A DNA stretch of 64,000 nt from Halopiger xanaduensis SH-6 (GTDB lineage Archaea; Halobacteriota; Halobacteria; Halobacteriales; Natrialbaceae), in assembly GCF_000217715.1 (NCBI RefSeq), contig NC_015658.1, positions 372,001 through 436,000 of the forward strand, given 5' to 3'. Below, in pieces: positions 44,453 to 53,870 of the stretch. A program made the translations under genes and the position numbers. Position 1 is the first letter of the stretch, and each line of letters opens with the position of its first letter. The notes beneath the pieces are model-generated. The model searched no databases. It was not told where the DNA came from and saw nothing but the letters and a program-made list of their open reading frames with translations.

Positions 44453-44773
44453 CTACATAGGTGGGTCTGCGTCATCGGCGAATCCGCTTCCGTACGTCTC
44501 GATGATCTCCGTCACAGTGACTTCGTACGCATCGTACCACTCCGTCCACCGCTGTTTCGCGCGTTTGTGGTCTGCATCTGCTCCAAACGACTCGAGCGCG
44601 TCCAACGACTCCCAGTAGTACACGACGAGAATCTCCTCACTTTCTGGAGCGTGCCACGTCCGTTTGCCCAGATACCCCTCCGTGTCCTCGGAAGCCTCCT
44701 GTATCGCGTCGTTCAACTCGTGAAACTTCGAATCGTACTCTCCCGGATCGAGGCGGAACATAACGAGATACAT
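44453..44773 (-). CDS. ABM/EthD-like monooxygenase-fold protein
   Basis: 106 residues from the ATG at 44773: MYLVMFRLDPGEYDSKFHEL, then YLGKRTWHAPESEEILVVYY, then a helix containing WESLDALESFGADADHKRAK. This is a dimeric alpha/beta (ferredoxin-like) fold as in antibiotic-biosynthesis monooxygenase and related heme-degrading or stress proteins. It is divergent from the Cys/Met enzyme gene, with about 220 bp between them holding both promoters. Upstream in-frame residues to 44926 do not fit and are left out. Confidence 0.78.
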   Translation of the reverse strand: MYLVMFRLDPGEYDSKFHELNDAIQEASEDTEGYLGKRTWHAPESEEILVVYYWESLDALESFGADADHKRAKQRWTEWYDAYEVTVTEIIETYGSGFADDADPPM

Positions 44774-44995
44774 AGGACTGCTTATTCGACTGCGCGAACA
44801 AGACGCTTCCTCTCTGCGGGGACAATAGTTCGCTGTGAATGACTCGCTGATCTGTGCCCGTGTCAGTTGGTGTGTCTGGCTACGCTCGCCGGGAACTCCA
44901 CGTCTATCCTTCGCGACGGAGAACATTCATATAGGTATCCGATCTGTATCGGTAACCTGTACAACTGCCCGAGTCGGCCCCATTGTGAATTACAT

Positions 44996-46180
44996 ATGAC
45001 ACGACACGATGACCACACCAATGAGAATCGATTCGCGACCGTCGCCGTTGGCGCAGCTGAGACTGGGATGCATCTCCACAGAGGTGGAACAAACGATGTC
45101 GTCCCACCGATCCACCTCTCGACCACGTTCGAGTGGGCCAGCGGAGAGGAAGCCAACGAACACGACTATTCGCGCGAGAGCAATCCGACCCGGGCAGCCC
45201 TCGAAGAGCAGTTAGCCCGCCTCGAAGGCGGCGAGCATGGATTGACGTTCGCTTCTGGGATGGCTGCTACCTCGACGACGATGCTGGCGCTGGTCTCGCC
45301 GGGAGGCCATATCGTCTCTTCGGACTCCATCTATAGCGGGACCGAAAAACTGCTCACGGAACTCGCCGCTGGGCACTTCGACATCAATGTCGACTTCGTC
45401 GACGCTCGCGATCCCGAAAACATCGCCGCAGCAGTCGACTCTGACACCGACCTGATCTGGGTGGAGACACCATCGAACCCCCTGATACGGCTGTGCGACA
45501 TTCAGGCGATATCTGACATCGCTGACGCCCACGATGCCCAATTCGGCGTGGACAGTACCTTCGCGAGTCCGTACTTTCAAGCACCGCTGGAACTCGGTGC
45601 CGATGTCGTCATCCACAGTACCACTAAGTATCTCAACGGGCACTCCGACTCGATTGGCGGCGCCGTTATAACCGACGACGGGGAGGCCTTCGAGCAGTTG
45701 GCGTTTGCTCAGCAGGTCGGACTTGGAAACATGCTGTCGCCGTTTGATTGCTATTTGGTTGCGCGAGGTACGAAGACGCTGCCCGCACGGATGGAACACC
45801 ACGAGAAGAACGCAATGGCGGTTGCGCGGTTCCTCGAGAGCCACGAGCGGGTCGACCGCGTTCACTATCCAGGACTTGAGAGTCACCCACAACACGAGCT
45901 TGCGAGTGAGCAGATGTCGGGGTACAGCGGGATGCTGTCCTTCGAGTTCGACGGGACGCTCATCGAACTTGAAGCGTTTATTGAAGAGTTGGAGGTATTC
46001 ACGCCGGGCGCTAGTCTCGGTGGGGTCGAGAGCCTCGTTGAGGTACCGTCGCTTATGATTCCGGACGAATTTAGTCGTGGAGAAGCCACAGCGGAGATTC
46101 CTGAGACGTTGGTCCGGGTGTCAGTTGGCCTCGAAGATGCCGAGGACCTCTGCAAGGATCTCCGGACGGCACTCCCGTAA
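44996..46180 (+). CDS. PLP-dependent Cys/Met metabolism enzyme (cystathionine gamma-synthase/lyase family)
   Basis: 394 residues from the ATG at 44996. The PLP Lys211 lies in VIHSTTKYLNGHSD, with the family signature; Asp186 in FGVDSTFASP holds the pyridine nitrogen, and YSRESNPT (58-65) binds the phosphate of the partner subunit's PLP. ETPSNPL and GGVESLVEVPS near the C-terminus also match. The family contains cystathionine gamma-synthase, gamma-lyase, O-acetylhomocysteine sulfhydrylase and methionine gamma-lyase, which cannot be separated reliably by eye. The MetE-like gene at the far left could work in the same pathway, but the distance makes this weak. Confidence 0.9.
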   Translation: MTRHDDHTNENRFATVAVGAAETGMHLHRGGTNDVVPPIHLSTTFEWASGEEANEHDYSRESNPTRAALEEQLARLEGGEHGLTFASGMAATSTTMLALVSPGGHIVSSDSIYSGTEKLLTELAAGHFDINVDFVDARDPENIAAAVDSDTDLIWVETPSNPLIRLCDIQAISDIADAHDAQFGVDSTFASPYFQAPLELGADVVIHSTTKYLNGHSDSIGGAVITDDGEAFEQLAFAQQVGLGNMLSPFDCYLVARGTKTLPARMEHHEKNAMAVARFLESHERVDRVHYPGLESHPQHELASEQMSGYSGMLSFEFDGTLIELEAFIEELEVFTPGASLGGVESLVEVPSLMIPDEFSRGEATAEIPETLVRVSVGLEDAEDLCKDLRTALP

Positions 46181-46265
46181 GCTCGCCCCGTCCTTCGTTC
46201 CCGAGAAGAAGTGCACGTTTATCGGACGAGACATATCGGTTTCAGCTGGAACGACCAAGGGAATC

Positions 46266-46404
46266 GTGCTGAAATTATCGTCTGTATGCAGTAGGTCGCT
46301 CTTGACAGTGGTTCGGTAGTTCGATCAGGCATTGGTGAATAGATGGCACGAATGTAGCACGAAATTCAATATGATTTGCGAAGGTGGTGATCGCTCAGTA
46401 CAGG
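46266..46404 (+). repeat. Dispersed MITE-like repeat, copy A
   Basis: Begins GTGCTGAAAT, continues CTTGACAGTGGTTCGGTAGT, TCGATCAGGCATTGGTGAAT and ends CGAAGGTGGTGATCGCTCAG-TACAGG. Aligned by eye, it is collinear with copy B at 50224-50355 over its full length, with a small indel. It has no coding capacity. Confidence 0.7.
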
Positions 46405-46492
46405 CTAATGACAGACCAAAACTTACCCTTCTAGAGACCACCTCACGTTGATGTAATAACATATATATGCGGTTGATGGAAATTACCTGCCA

Positions 46493-46663
46493 ATGAATGA
46501 AGAACGAATAATATTCCGACTGAATCTTATTATTGCACTCTTGATTAGCATCCTTGTGATACTTCTTCTCCCTATTCTTTCTGTAGAACGGCTGGTCCTC
46601 GGAGTGTTTCTGGTCGGATTTGTATTTCCACTACTCTATCTAATTATAATGGTGATCCGATAA
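46493..46663 (+). CDS. Small two-helix membrane protein
   Basis: 56 residues: NEERIIFRLN, then two hydrophobic stretches (LIIALLISILVILLLPIL and LVLGVFLVGFVFPLLYLIIM) joined by SVERL, ending VIR. Haloarchaea encode many such small membrane proteins of unknown role. The ATG follows ATATATATGCGG (TATA-like) by about 25 bp. The base composition is AT-rich compared with neighbouring genes, and it lies between two copies of the dispersed repeat, so it may be mobile. Confidence 0.6.
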   Translation: MNEERIIFRLNLIIALLISILVILLLPILSVERLVLGVFLVGFVFPLLYLIIMVIR

Positions 46664-46760
46664 GTTCGCACGTGTAGTGAGCAGATGGTCCGCCATTTTC
46701 GGTGTGAAACAAATGCCGTGCTGAACTTATCCTCTGTGTGCAGCAGCTGATTCCTGACGG
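46664..46760 (+). repeat. Dispersed repeat, variant copy C
   Basis: GTTCGCACGTGTAGTGAGC, later GTGTGAAACAAATGCCGTGC and TGAACTTATCCTCTGTGTGC. Matches the copy at 53221 and shares its right part (GTGCTGAA...TCTGTxTGCAGCA) with copies A and B. A further GTGCTGAATACAGGGCGC piece is at about 46780. Confidence 0.55.
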
Positions 46761-47070
46761 CTGCTGGAGAGATAATTCCCGTGCTGAATACAGGGCGCAT
46801 ATCCATCACGATCTGTGTTCCAAGAAACGTGTGCTAGACTGAGCAGTCTACCGTCACTGGTCAGCGATGAAATGAATCCAACAACGGCCAATACGTCATG
46901 TTCTGCGAGGCTGTCGTGCAGTTCGTCTTGGGCGGTTTCGTCATCGAGGTACTCATCCAGCAGAGGTAGTCGTCACCGGGATTCCCGCTACAGTCCAGTT
47001 CGACAGTTCTAACCACGAGACCAGAAAGGTACTCAAGCGTTTCGTCGAGCGATTGATCGCCGAAGTCGTC

Positions 47071-48165
47071 TCAGGTCCCGGTCGAGTCCGCTCCACGGCG
47101 TGCGCGTCCGCCCCGGTCGTCTATCGGGTCTTCGAGGTCGCCCATGACCTCCTCGAAGGCATCCGTCGAGGTCAGGAGACCAACGACCTCGTCGCCCTCG
47201 GTGACGAGGGCGAGTTCCTGATTTTCCGTCTGGAAGCGGTCGATGGCGTCATTGATTTCCTCCTTGGCCGGGAGCGTCATCGACGACTCGGCGAGGTCTT
47301 CGATGTTGACTTCGCCGCTCATGAGGTCCTCGAAATGGTTCGTGATCGTCGGAAGATAGACGACCCCGCGGAAGTCGTCCATGTCCTCGCCGACCACTGG
47401 GTAGCGAGAATGGGAGTGTTTCTCGACGAGCGCGAGGTTCTCCTCGGGGGTGTTCTCGGTCGAGAGCGCGACGACCTCCTCACGCGGAACCATGATCACC
47501 TCGACCGGGATGTCGCCGACGGCCAGCGCGTTCATCACCTCCTGCTGGCGTTCTTCGGGAACGTTTCCCTCTTCAAGAATCGAACTGAAGCGCGTGTAGA
47601 GACCCGCACGCCCCTGCATGACGTCGGCTTCGGTTTCGAGCCACGCGCCAGTCATCTCGACGCCGAACAGCGAAAGCGTCCATTTCGCCGCCCCATCTCC
47701 AAACTTGATGATCGGCCAGATGGCCCGCGTCCACCAGTACAGCGGCGTCGCACAGTACCGACAGACCAGTTTCGAGCGCTCGACGCCGAGATAGGTCGGC
47801 GTTTGCTCGCCGTGGGTCAGATGGACGAGGTTGACGATGAGAAACGCGAGGATGGCCCCTGCGCCGACCGATGCGAGAACCGTCCCACCGAACAGCGGTT
47901 CGAAGATGGCCGTCAGCGCGGGTTCGGCGATGATCCCGACCGCGATGCTCGAGAACGTAATCCCGATCTGACAACTGGTCAAGTAAATCTCTAAATTCTG
48001 AGTCATCTCCCACGCGCGTTCGAGACCGGGTTCCATGAATTCCGCTTCGGAATACTGTCGGGCCCGGGTCAGCGCGAACTCGATGGCGACGAAAAACCCG
48101 TTGGCGAGAATAAGCAATAGACCGGCAATAAGCCTGAGAGAGGCTTGGAGCGCGGTCATCGGCAT
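47071..48165 (-). CDS. DUF21/CBS-pair membrane protein (CNNM/CorC-like), copy 1
   Basis: 364 residues. An N-terminal DUF21 domain with three to four helices (LRLIAGLLLILANGFFVAIE starts helix 1; YLTSCQIGITFSSIAVGIIA is conserved), a connecting helical segment, and a CBS pair (MVPREEVVALSTENTPEENL and SMTLPAKEEINDAIDRFQTE). CNNM/CorC-type proteins take part in Mg2+ or other cation efflux, with the CBS pair binding Mg-ATP. The C-terminal CorC_HlyC domain found in longer members is absent. It is a tandem duplicate of the gene directly upstream. Confidence 0.9.
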   Translation of the reverse strand: MPMTALQASLRLIAGLLLILANGFFVAIEFALTRARQYSEAEFMEPGLERAWEMTQNLEIYLTSCQIGITFSSIAVGIIAEPALTAIFEPLFGGTVLASVGAGAILAFLIVNLVHLTHGEQTPTYLGVERSKLVCRYCATPLYWWTRAIWPIIKFGDGAAKWTLSLFGVEMTGAWLETEADVMQGRAGLYTRFSSILEEGNVPEERQQEVMNALAVGDIPVEVIMVPREEVVALSTENTPEENLALVEKHSHSRYPVVGEDMDDFRGVVYLPTITNHFEDLMSGEVNIEDLAESSMTLPAKEEINDAIDRFQTENQELALVTEGDEVVGLLTSTDAFEEVMGDLEDPIDDRGGRARRGADSTGT

Positions 48166-48254
48166 AGCAAGTTATATAAACGGCAGCACGGATAAACGGT
48201 TTGTCTGCAAACCGATTCTTCGCGCTCCGAGGAACACCGTTCTCACGAGGTATC

Positions 48255-49376
48255 TCAAGCCGGATCGCCTTGAGAGTCTAGTCTCGATGCGTCGTCCCCG
48301 CGTTGTTCGCGCTGGTAGACGTCAATGGGATCTTCGAGTTCGCCCATCACTTCCTCGAAGGCATCCGTCGAGGTTAACAGGCCGACGACCCGTCCCTCCT
48401 CAGTGACGAGCGCGAGTTCTTGATTTTCCGTCTGGAAACGGTCGATGGCGTCGCTGATTACCTCGTCGGCCGGGAGCGTCATCGGCGACGCGGCGAGCTC
48501 TTCGATGTCGATGTCGCCGTTTTTGAACGCCTCGAACTGGTTTGTGACCGTCGCGAGGTAAACGACCCCGCGGAAATCGTCGATGTCCTCGCCGACCAGC
48601 GGATAGCGGAGATGTGGATGCTCTTCGATGACCGCGAGGTTTTCCTCGGGGGTATTGTTGGTCGAGAGTGTGGCGATCTCCTCGCGCGGCACCATGATGT
48701 CACGGATGGGGATTTCCTCGACTACCAACGCGTTCATCACTTCCTGACGACGCTCTTCGGGAATCTCATTGTCGTCGAGTATCGACTCGAGCTGTCGGTG
48801 GAGGTCCGCACGCCCCTCAATGTCCTCGCCGTCGGATTCGAGCCACGCACCGGTCATCTCGACGCCGAACAGCGAAAGCGTCCATTTTGCCACCCAGTCA
48901 CCGACGCGGAGAATCGGTCGAATGACCCACGTGAACCAATACAGCGGTGTTGCACCGTAGCGGCAGACTTGTTTCGAGCGCTCGACGCCGAGGTAGGTGG
49001 GGGCCTGTTCACCGTAGATCTTGTGTACCAAGCTCACGATGATGTACGCCAGGAGCACGCCCGCGCCAATCGACGCGAGAACCGTCCCGCCGAACAACGG
49101 TTCGAACAGCGCTGCGAGCGCGGGTTCGGCGACGATACCCAGTGCGATGCTACAGGCGGTGATACCAACCTGACAGCCGGTGAGATAGATTTCGAGGTCC
49201 TCGGTCATCTTCCACGCGCGTTCGAGACCGGGTTCCATGAACTCCGCTTCGGAATACTGTCGGGCCCGGGTCAGCGCGAACTCAATGGTGACGAAAAACC
49301 CGTTGGCGAGAATCAACGCGGCACCCGCAACGAGACGGAGGAGTATTTCGGGTGCTTGCATTGAGTCTAGGTCCAT
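48255..49376 (-). CDS. DUF21/CBS-pair membrane protein (CNNM/CorC-like), copy 2
   Basis: 373 residues from the ATG at 49376 (an ATG at 49361 is also possible). Same architecture as its neighbour: DUF21 helices (ALILANGFFVTIEFALTRAR, YLTGCQVGITACSIALGIVA), then two CBS motifs (MVPREEIATLSTNNTPEENL, MTLPADEVISDAIDRFQTEN). The two proteins are very similar along their full length and lie 89 bp apart on the same strand, so they come from a recent tandem duplication. They may form a heterodimer, since the family is dimeric. Confidence 0.9.
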   Translation of the reverse strand: MDLDSMQAPEILLRLVAGAALILANGFFVTIEFALTRARQYSEAEFMEPGLERAWKMTEDLEIYLTGCQVGITACSIALGIVAEPALAALFEPLFGGTVLASIGAGVLLAYIIVSLVHKIYGEQAPTYLGVERSKQVCRYGATPLYWFTWVIRPILRVGDWVAKWTLSLFGVEMTGAWLESDGEDIEGRADLHRQLESILDDNEIPEERRQEVMNALVVEEIPIRDIMVPREEIATLSTNNTPEENLAVIEEHPHLRYPLVGEDIDDFRGVVYLATVTNQFEAFKNGDIDIEELAASPMTLPADEVISDAIDRFQTENQELALVTEEGRVVGLLTSTDAFEEVMGELEDPIDVYQREQRGDDASRLDSQGDPA

Positions 49377-49627
49377 CGATACGACGTCGAGGCAAAAAAG
49401 CACGGGTGGCAAACTGACATTGCTGTCAGATGGGCGTTCAGTTGGGTCTGACCGACCGCCCGGTCTCCGAGGAGCGATAGATGGCTTTGATGACGCGCTG
49501 GACGATGAGACCTTCCTCGAGCGTGTTCCGCTCCGGGGTCACGAGCCAAGTTCCCACTATCACGACATCGTCCGGTCCATCTGACTCGTGGACACCCTTT
49601 TTGCCGTTCAGCCAATAGGACTTCGAC

Positions 49628-50059
49628 GTGTACCGCGACATCCTTATCCCGACGGATGGATCTGATGCAAGCGTAACAGCGCTGGATCACGGGATGGAAA
49701 TCGCGTCGAATATGGGCGCCAAGGTGCATCTCCTGCACGTCGTAGATGTTGGGACGGAGATGTCCGCATCCGCCGTTGGCGACATCGCGAATGACCTCAC
49801 CGAAACACTTGATGAGGAAGCGGAAGAGGCGCTCGATCAGGCCGAGCAAATGGCCGATGAGGCCGGTGTTACGTCCGAACGAGCCATTCTCGAAGGATTT
49901 CCAGAAGACGCAATACCCCAGTATAGCGCCGATAGTAGGATCGACCTGATCGTGATCGGAGAAAGCGAGGATTCGACCTTCACAGAACAACTCTTCGGGA
50001 GCACGACGGAGGACGTTCTCGAGTCGGTGACTACCTCGGTTCTGGTAGCTCGGGAATGA
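49628..50059 (+). CDS. Universal stress protein (UspA family)
   Basis: 143 residues from a GTG: YRDILIPTDGSDASVTALDH, then VHLLHVVDV, and IDLIVIGESEDSTFTEQLFG STTEDVLESVTTSVLVARE. The GE/GxxxxxxxxxxxGST nucleotide-binding pattern is present, so this one is probably of the ATP-binding type. Divergent from the CNNM/CorC pair; the intergenic region is about 250 bp. Confidence 0.9.
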   Translation: MYRDILIPTDGSDASVTALDHGMEIASNMGAKVHLLHVVDVGTEMSASAVGDIANDLTETLDEEAEEALDQAEQMADEAGVTSERAILEGFPEDAIPQYSADSRIDLIVIGESEDSTFTEQLFGSTTEDVLESVTTSVLVARE

Positions 50060-50223
50060 GTCCCCGCTCGTAGAAACTACCGTTATCGCACCAGTCCGGC
50101 AGAGAAAGAGAACCATCCACGGGGAACTGGCCCTCCAGACGATGATTTCCGGCGAAATCAGTATATCGGGACTCTGATTTGTCGGTGCTTTCGTCAGCCC
50201 GTACGCGAATCAAACATATCGAT

Positions 50224-50355
50224 GTGCTGAATGCACCCTCTGTATGCAACAGGTCGGTCTTGACAGTGGTTCGCTAGTTCGATCAGGCCTTAATGAATAG
50301 ATGGCGCGGATGTCACACAGCCTGATTTACGAAGGTGGTGGTCGCTCAGTCCAGG
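50224..50355 (+). repeat. Dispersed MITE-like repeat, copy B
   Basis: GTGCTGAATGCACCCTCTGT, then ATGCAACAGGTCGGTCTTGA, continuing as in copy A. It lies between the UspA gene and the HTH-PAS kinase gene, in the region where the kinase promoter would be expected. Confidence 0.7.
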
Positions 50356-50504
50356 TCAAACAGTTACCGAATCGGCTGCCGATATCTCTTTGATCTATCA
50401 AAATCTGGCTGCTGATTATAGTGAGTGTATGCAGCACATCGGCACCGACATAGCTTGGTGTTATTGCAGAAAAGTTGCCGATCTGGGAGAGCAACAAAGT
50501 GTTT

Positions 50505-53015
50505 ATGAGTCGCCTCGCCTGTCCTGTCCGTATGGGAACCCCGGGGTCTGCACCAGACGTGACACAGGGGGACGTCCGGAGGCTGTTCACCCGCTCGGAT
50601 GCGCCAGCGACACCGATTACAGCCACCGAAGCTGCCGACCAATTAGACTGCTCCCTCGCTGCTGCTCGTGAGAACTTAGCTGAGCTCGCCGACCGCGGTG
50701 AACTCCAAACGAAGCGACTCGACGAGGAGAAGGACGTCTGGTGGCGACCCGTCGATCAATCGATTGCCGACCAAGGTGGGGACCAAGAAGAGTTCAGCGC
50801 GTTCGTGAGCGCTGTTAAGGATTACGCGATTTTCCGACTCGATCCAGATGGCATCGTCACGAGCTGGAACGACGGTGCCGAGCGAATCAAGGGCTACGCT
50901 GCGGACGACATCATCGGTGAGCACTTCTCGACGTTCTACACCGACGAGGCGACTGCCGAGGGCGTGCCAGAACGGAATCTCGCCATTGCGACGGAGGAAG
51001 GCCGCGTCGAAGACGAGGGCTGGCGCGTTCGCAAGGACGGGACGCGGTTCTGGGCGAACGTCACGATTACCGCTATCCGGGACGACCAAGGGGTCCTCCA
51101 AGGGTTCACGAAGGTCACCCGCGATATGACCGAGCGCCACGAATATGAAGAACAGCTCCGCAAGGAAAAGGAGCGATTCGAAACGCTCGTGCAGGAAGTC
51201 CAGGACTATGCGATCTTCATGCTCGATCCCGACGGCATCATCCAGACGTGGAACGATGGCGCACGCGAGTTGAAAGGCTACTCGGAAGACGAAATCGTCG
51301 GCCAGCACTTCTCGACGTTCTACACCGAGGAAGACCGCGAAGACGGACGTCCTGAACAAAACCTCTCCAAAGCTATTGAAAACGGTCGAGTCGAAGACGA
51401 AAAGTGGCGCGTCCGTAAGGACGGGTCGAAGTTCTGGGCGAACGTCATCATCACAGCGCTCCACGACGACGACGGCGAACTTCGAGGATTTGTGAAGGTC
51501 ACCCAGGATATGACCGAGCGCCGCGAGTACGAGCAGCAGTTGGAGGCGCAGGCCGAACGGCTCGAACGGCAACGGGACGAGATACAGGAGGAGCTCGACG
51601 ACGTGTTCGAGCGTATCGACGACGCGTTCTATGCCCTCGACGAGGAATTCCGGTTCGAGTATGTCAACGACCGCGCCGCGGAGTATCTCGGCACATCCCC
51701 AGGAGAACTCATCGGCAGACCCATCCACGATATCCTTGGAATCGACGAGGACCACCCACTTTTAGTAGAGTTCGAGGAAGCGCTAGCCACCCAAGAACAG
51801 CGAAGTTTCGAGCGGTACTCCAACTCCATGGGGATCTGGGAGGTGATCCGCGTCTATCCGTCCGAGTCCGGACTCTCTGTGTACTTCCGGGACATCACCG
51901 AGCGCAAGGAGCGCGAGCGGGAACTCGCACGGACTCATGACCTTCTCGCACATACCGAGCGCATCGCCGATGTTGGCGGCTGGGAGGTTGACCCAGAGAC
52001 GATGGAGCCGTTCTGGTCAGACCACCTTTTCGACCTCTTGGACGTGAACTACGACGAGCAGCCGACGCTGGAAGAGGCGCTCGATGTGTACCACACTGAA
52101 GAGGATCGGGCAACTGTCGAAGGGGCCGTCGAGGAGGCCATGCAAACCGGCGAGTCGTTTGATGTCGAGGTCCGCTTCCCGCGGCCCGTTGGCGACATTG
52201 GCTGGCTCCGGGTTAAAGGCGCTCCCGAGGTAGAAGACGAGGCAGTGGTCACGCTCCGTGGGGCCGTCCAGGACGTCACCGAGCGGAAACGCCGTGAGCA
52301 GCGGCTCGAGGAGCTGATCGACCGGCTTGAAGAGTCGAACAAGCGCTTAGAGCAGTTCGCGTACGCCGCCTCCCACGACCTCCAGGAGCCCCTCAGGATG
52401 GTTTCCTCCTACCTCCAGCTCATAGAGGACCGGTACGGGGACGACCTCGACGAAAACGGTCGGGAATTCATCGAGTTCGCCGTCGATGGTGCTGAGCGCA
52501 TGCGCGCGATGATCGACGGTCTCCTCAAGTACTCCCGCGTCGAGACGCAGGGCGAGCCGTTAGAACCTGTGGAGCTTGACGCGATCATGGAGGACGTACT
52601 AGCGAACCTCCAGGTCCAGATTGAGGAGTCCGACGCCGAGATCGCTGTCGAGAATCTCCCAAAGGTCGAGGGGGACGCGAGCCAGCTCCGCCAACTCTTC
52701 CAGAACTTCCTCGATAACGCCATCGAGTATAGCGGCGATGAACCGCCATATGTGGAGGTATCGGCTGAACGCCTCGGGCCGGAGTACCGCATCTCGGTCC
52801 GGGACGAAGGGATCGGCATCGATCCGGCGGATCAAGACCGCATCTTCGAGGTGTTCCAGCGGCTTCACTCGCGTGAAGAGTACACCGGCACAGGCATCGG
52901 CCTCGCACTCTGTCAACGCATCGTCGAACGGCATGGCGGCGACATCATGATCGAGTCAGAACCTGGCGAAGGGGCGACGTTCATGGTGACGCTCCCGGCT
53001 CCGGCTGATGGCTAA
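50505..53015 (+). CDS. HTH-fused multi-PAS histidine kinase
   Basis: 836 residues from the ATG at 50505; an ATG at 50532 is a close alternative. Begins with an HTH (ITATEAADQLDCSLAAAREN, then VWWRPVD) like the kinase at 23497. Two PAS domains that are near copies follow (FVSAVKDYAIFRLDPDGIVT and LVQEVQDYAIFMLDPDGIIQ), of the type that ends GYAADDIIGEHFSTFYTDE, then a coiled coil, a third and a fourth PAS domain, HisKA in YAASHDLQEPLRM and a HATPase with NFLDNAIEYS, VRDEGIGI and GTGIGLA. No membrane helix. Orphan kinase; the kinase core is paralogous to those at 21665 and 23497. Confidence 0.93.
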   Translation: MSRLACPVRMGTPGSAPDVTQGDVRRLFTRSDAPATPITATEAADQLDCSLAAARENLAELADRGELQTKRLDEEKDVWWRPVDQSIADQGGDQEEFSAFVSAVKDYAIFRLDPDGIVTSWNDGAERIKGYAADDIIGEHFSTFYTDEATAEGVPERNLAIATEEGRVEDEGWRVRKDGTRFWANVTITAIRDDQGVLQGFTKVTRDMTERHEYEEQLRKEKERFETLVQEVQDYAIFMLDPDGIIQTWNDGARELKGYSEDEIVGQHFSTFYTEEDREDGRPEQNLSKAIENGRVEDEKWRVRKDGSKFWANVIITALHDDDGELRGFVKVTQDMTERREYEQQLEAQAERLERQRDEIQEELDDVFERIDDAFYALDEEFRFEYVNDRAAEYLGTSPGELIGRPIHDILGIDEDHPLLVEFEEALATQEQRSFERYSNSMGIWEVIRVYPSESGLSVYFRDITERKERERELARTHDLLAHTERIADVGGWEVDPETMEPFWSDHLFDLLDVNYDEQPTLEEALDVYHTEEDRATVEGAVEEAMQTGESFDVEVRFPRPVGDIGWLRVKGAPEVEDEAVVTLRGAVQDVTERKRREQRLEELIDRLEESNKRLEQFAYAASHDLQEPLRMVSSYLQLIEDRYGDDLDENGREFIEFAVDGAERMRAMIDGLLKYSRVETQGEPLEPVELDAIMEDVLANLQVQIEESDAEIAVENLPKVEGDASQLRQLFQNFLDNAIEYSGDEPPYVEVSAERLGPEYRISVRDEGIGIDPADQDRIFEVFQRLHSREEYTGTGIGLALCQRIVERHGGDIMIESEPGEGATFMVTLPAPADG

Positions 53016-53220
53016 ATTGTCTGAAAATACGGATCCCTTGTATACACCTCTGTGTTTCACACGTCCATCTAAAACCAAAGGGAAGCTGACGACATTGGAC
53101 CGTTTCTGATGCAGTCCGCGTTATCGGAATTTCACACGGAATCATCGTGGAAGATATGCACCGTGGATTCAGCACGTCTCTCTCAACATCTCTATTTGCT
53201 GATGGAAAAGACGGCGTTAG

Positions 53221-53330
53221 GTTCGCACGTGTAGTGTGCGAGTGGTTCACCGGTTTCGACGTGAAACAAACAAAGTCGTCGTGCTGAATTCACCTTCTGT
53301 ATCTCGCACGCAGTTTTTGACAGGATGTAG
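53221..53330 (+). repeat. Dispersed repeat, variant copy D
   Basis: GTTCGCACGTGTAGTGTGCG, GACGTGAAACAAACAAAGTC, then GTGCTGAATTCACCTTCTGT. Collinear with copy C at 46664. An inverted GGATTCAGCACG piece is at about 53165. The interval 53016-53462 carries no gene. Confidence 0.55.
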
Positions 53331-53462
53331 GTAGATCAGTGCTATGCGTCGGTGTGTGGATTATCCCTACTGAACATGGATTTCGCCCCTAACACTCAAG
53401 AAAGAAACTGTAGCACTAACTGCCGTTAATCAAGTATAGAGGTCATACACTTCGGTTAGCGA

Positions 53463-53870
53463 TTATAATGCTAGGAATCCGAGTACCACAAGCTGCCAGC
53501 AAAACGCAATGCCTAGCAGCGCCAGTACTGTCTGGTGGATCCGGACAGGTAGTGACCAGTACTGGCACCACCATGCTAGCAAAGCACCAACAGTTGTACC
53601 GACCGTGAGGATACCGATGAAATACGGGAGAAGAAGTGCGACCTGCATTGCGAGCGGTCGTGTGAAGAGTGTGACCTCGCCGCCAGATTCTAAGACGAAT
53701 AGAAAGAGTACGATGAACCCAATCGAGACACTGCTCAAGCCGGCACCTGCTGTGCGGGCGAGCCATGGAGGGCTCGTCACCCGGCGTTTGACGGCATGTA
53801 TGAACCCACGTTGGTCATTGCGTTCATGCGAATTTTCCATCTGCTGTTGAGGGACATGTCGATCTGTCAT
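53463..53870 (-). CDS. Three-helix membrane protein, third gene of the serine-hydrolase operon
   Basis: 135 residues. A charged N-terminus of about 45 residues is followed by three hydrophobic helices (SSVSIGFIVLFLFVLES, VALLLPYFIGILTVGTTVGA and LALLGIAFCWQLVVLGFLAL). The start overlaps the end of the serine-hydrolase gene by 4 bp (ATGA), so the two are co-translated. In many archaeal and bacterial class-C beta-lactamase homologues a membrane domain is fused to the C-terminus; here it may be split into a separate subunit. Function not known. Confidence 0.7.
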   Translation of the reverse strand: MTDRHVPQQQMENSHERNDQRGFIHAVKRRVTSPPWLARTAGAGLSSVSIGFIVLFLFVLESGGEVTLFTRPLAMQVALLLPYFIGILTVGTTVGALLAWWCQYWSLPVRIHQTVLALLGIAFCWQLVVLGFLAL

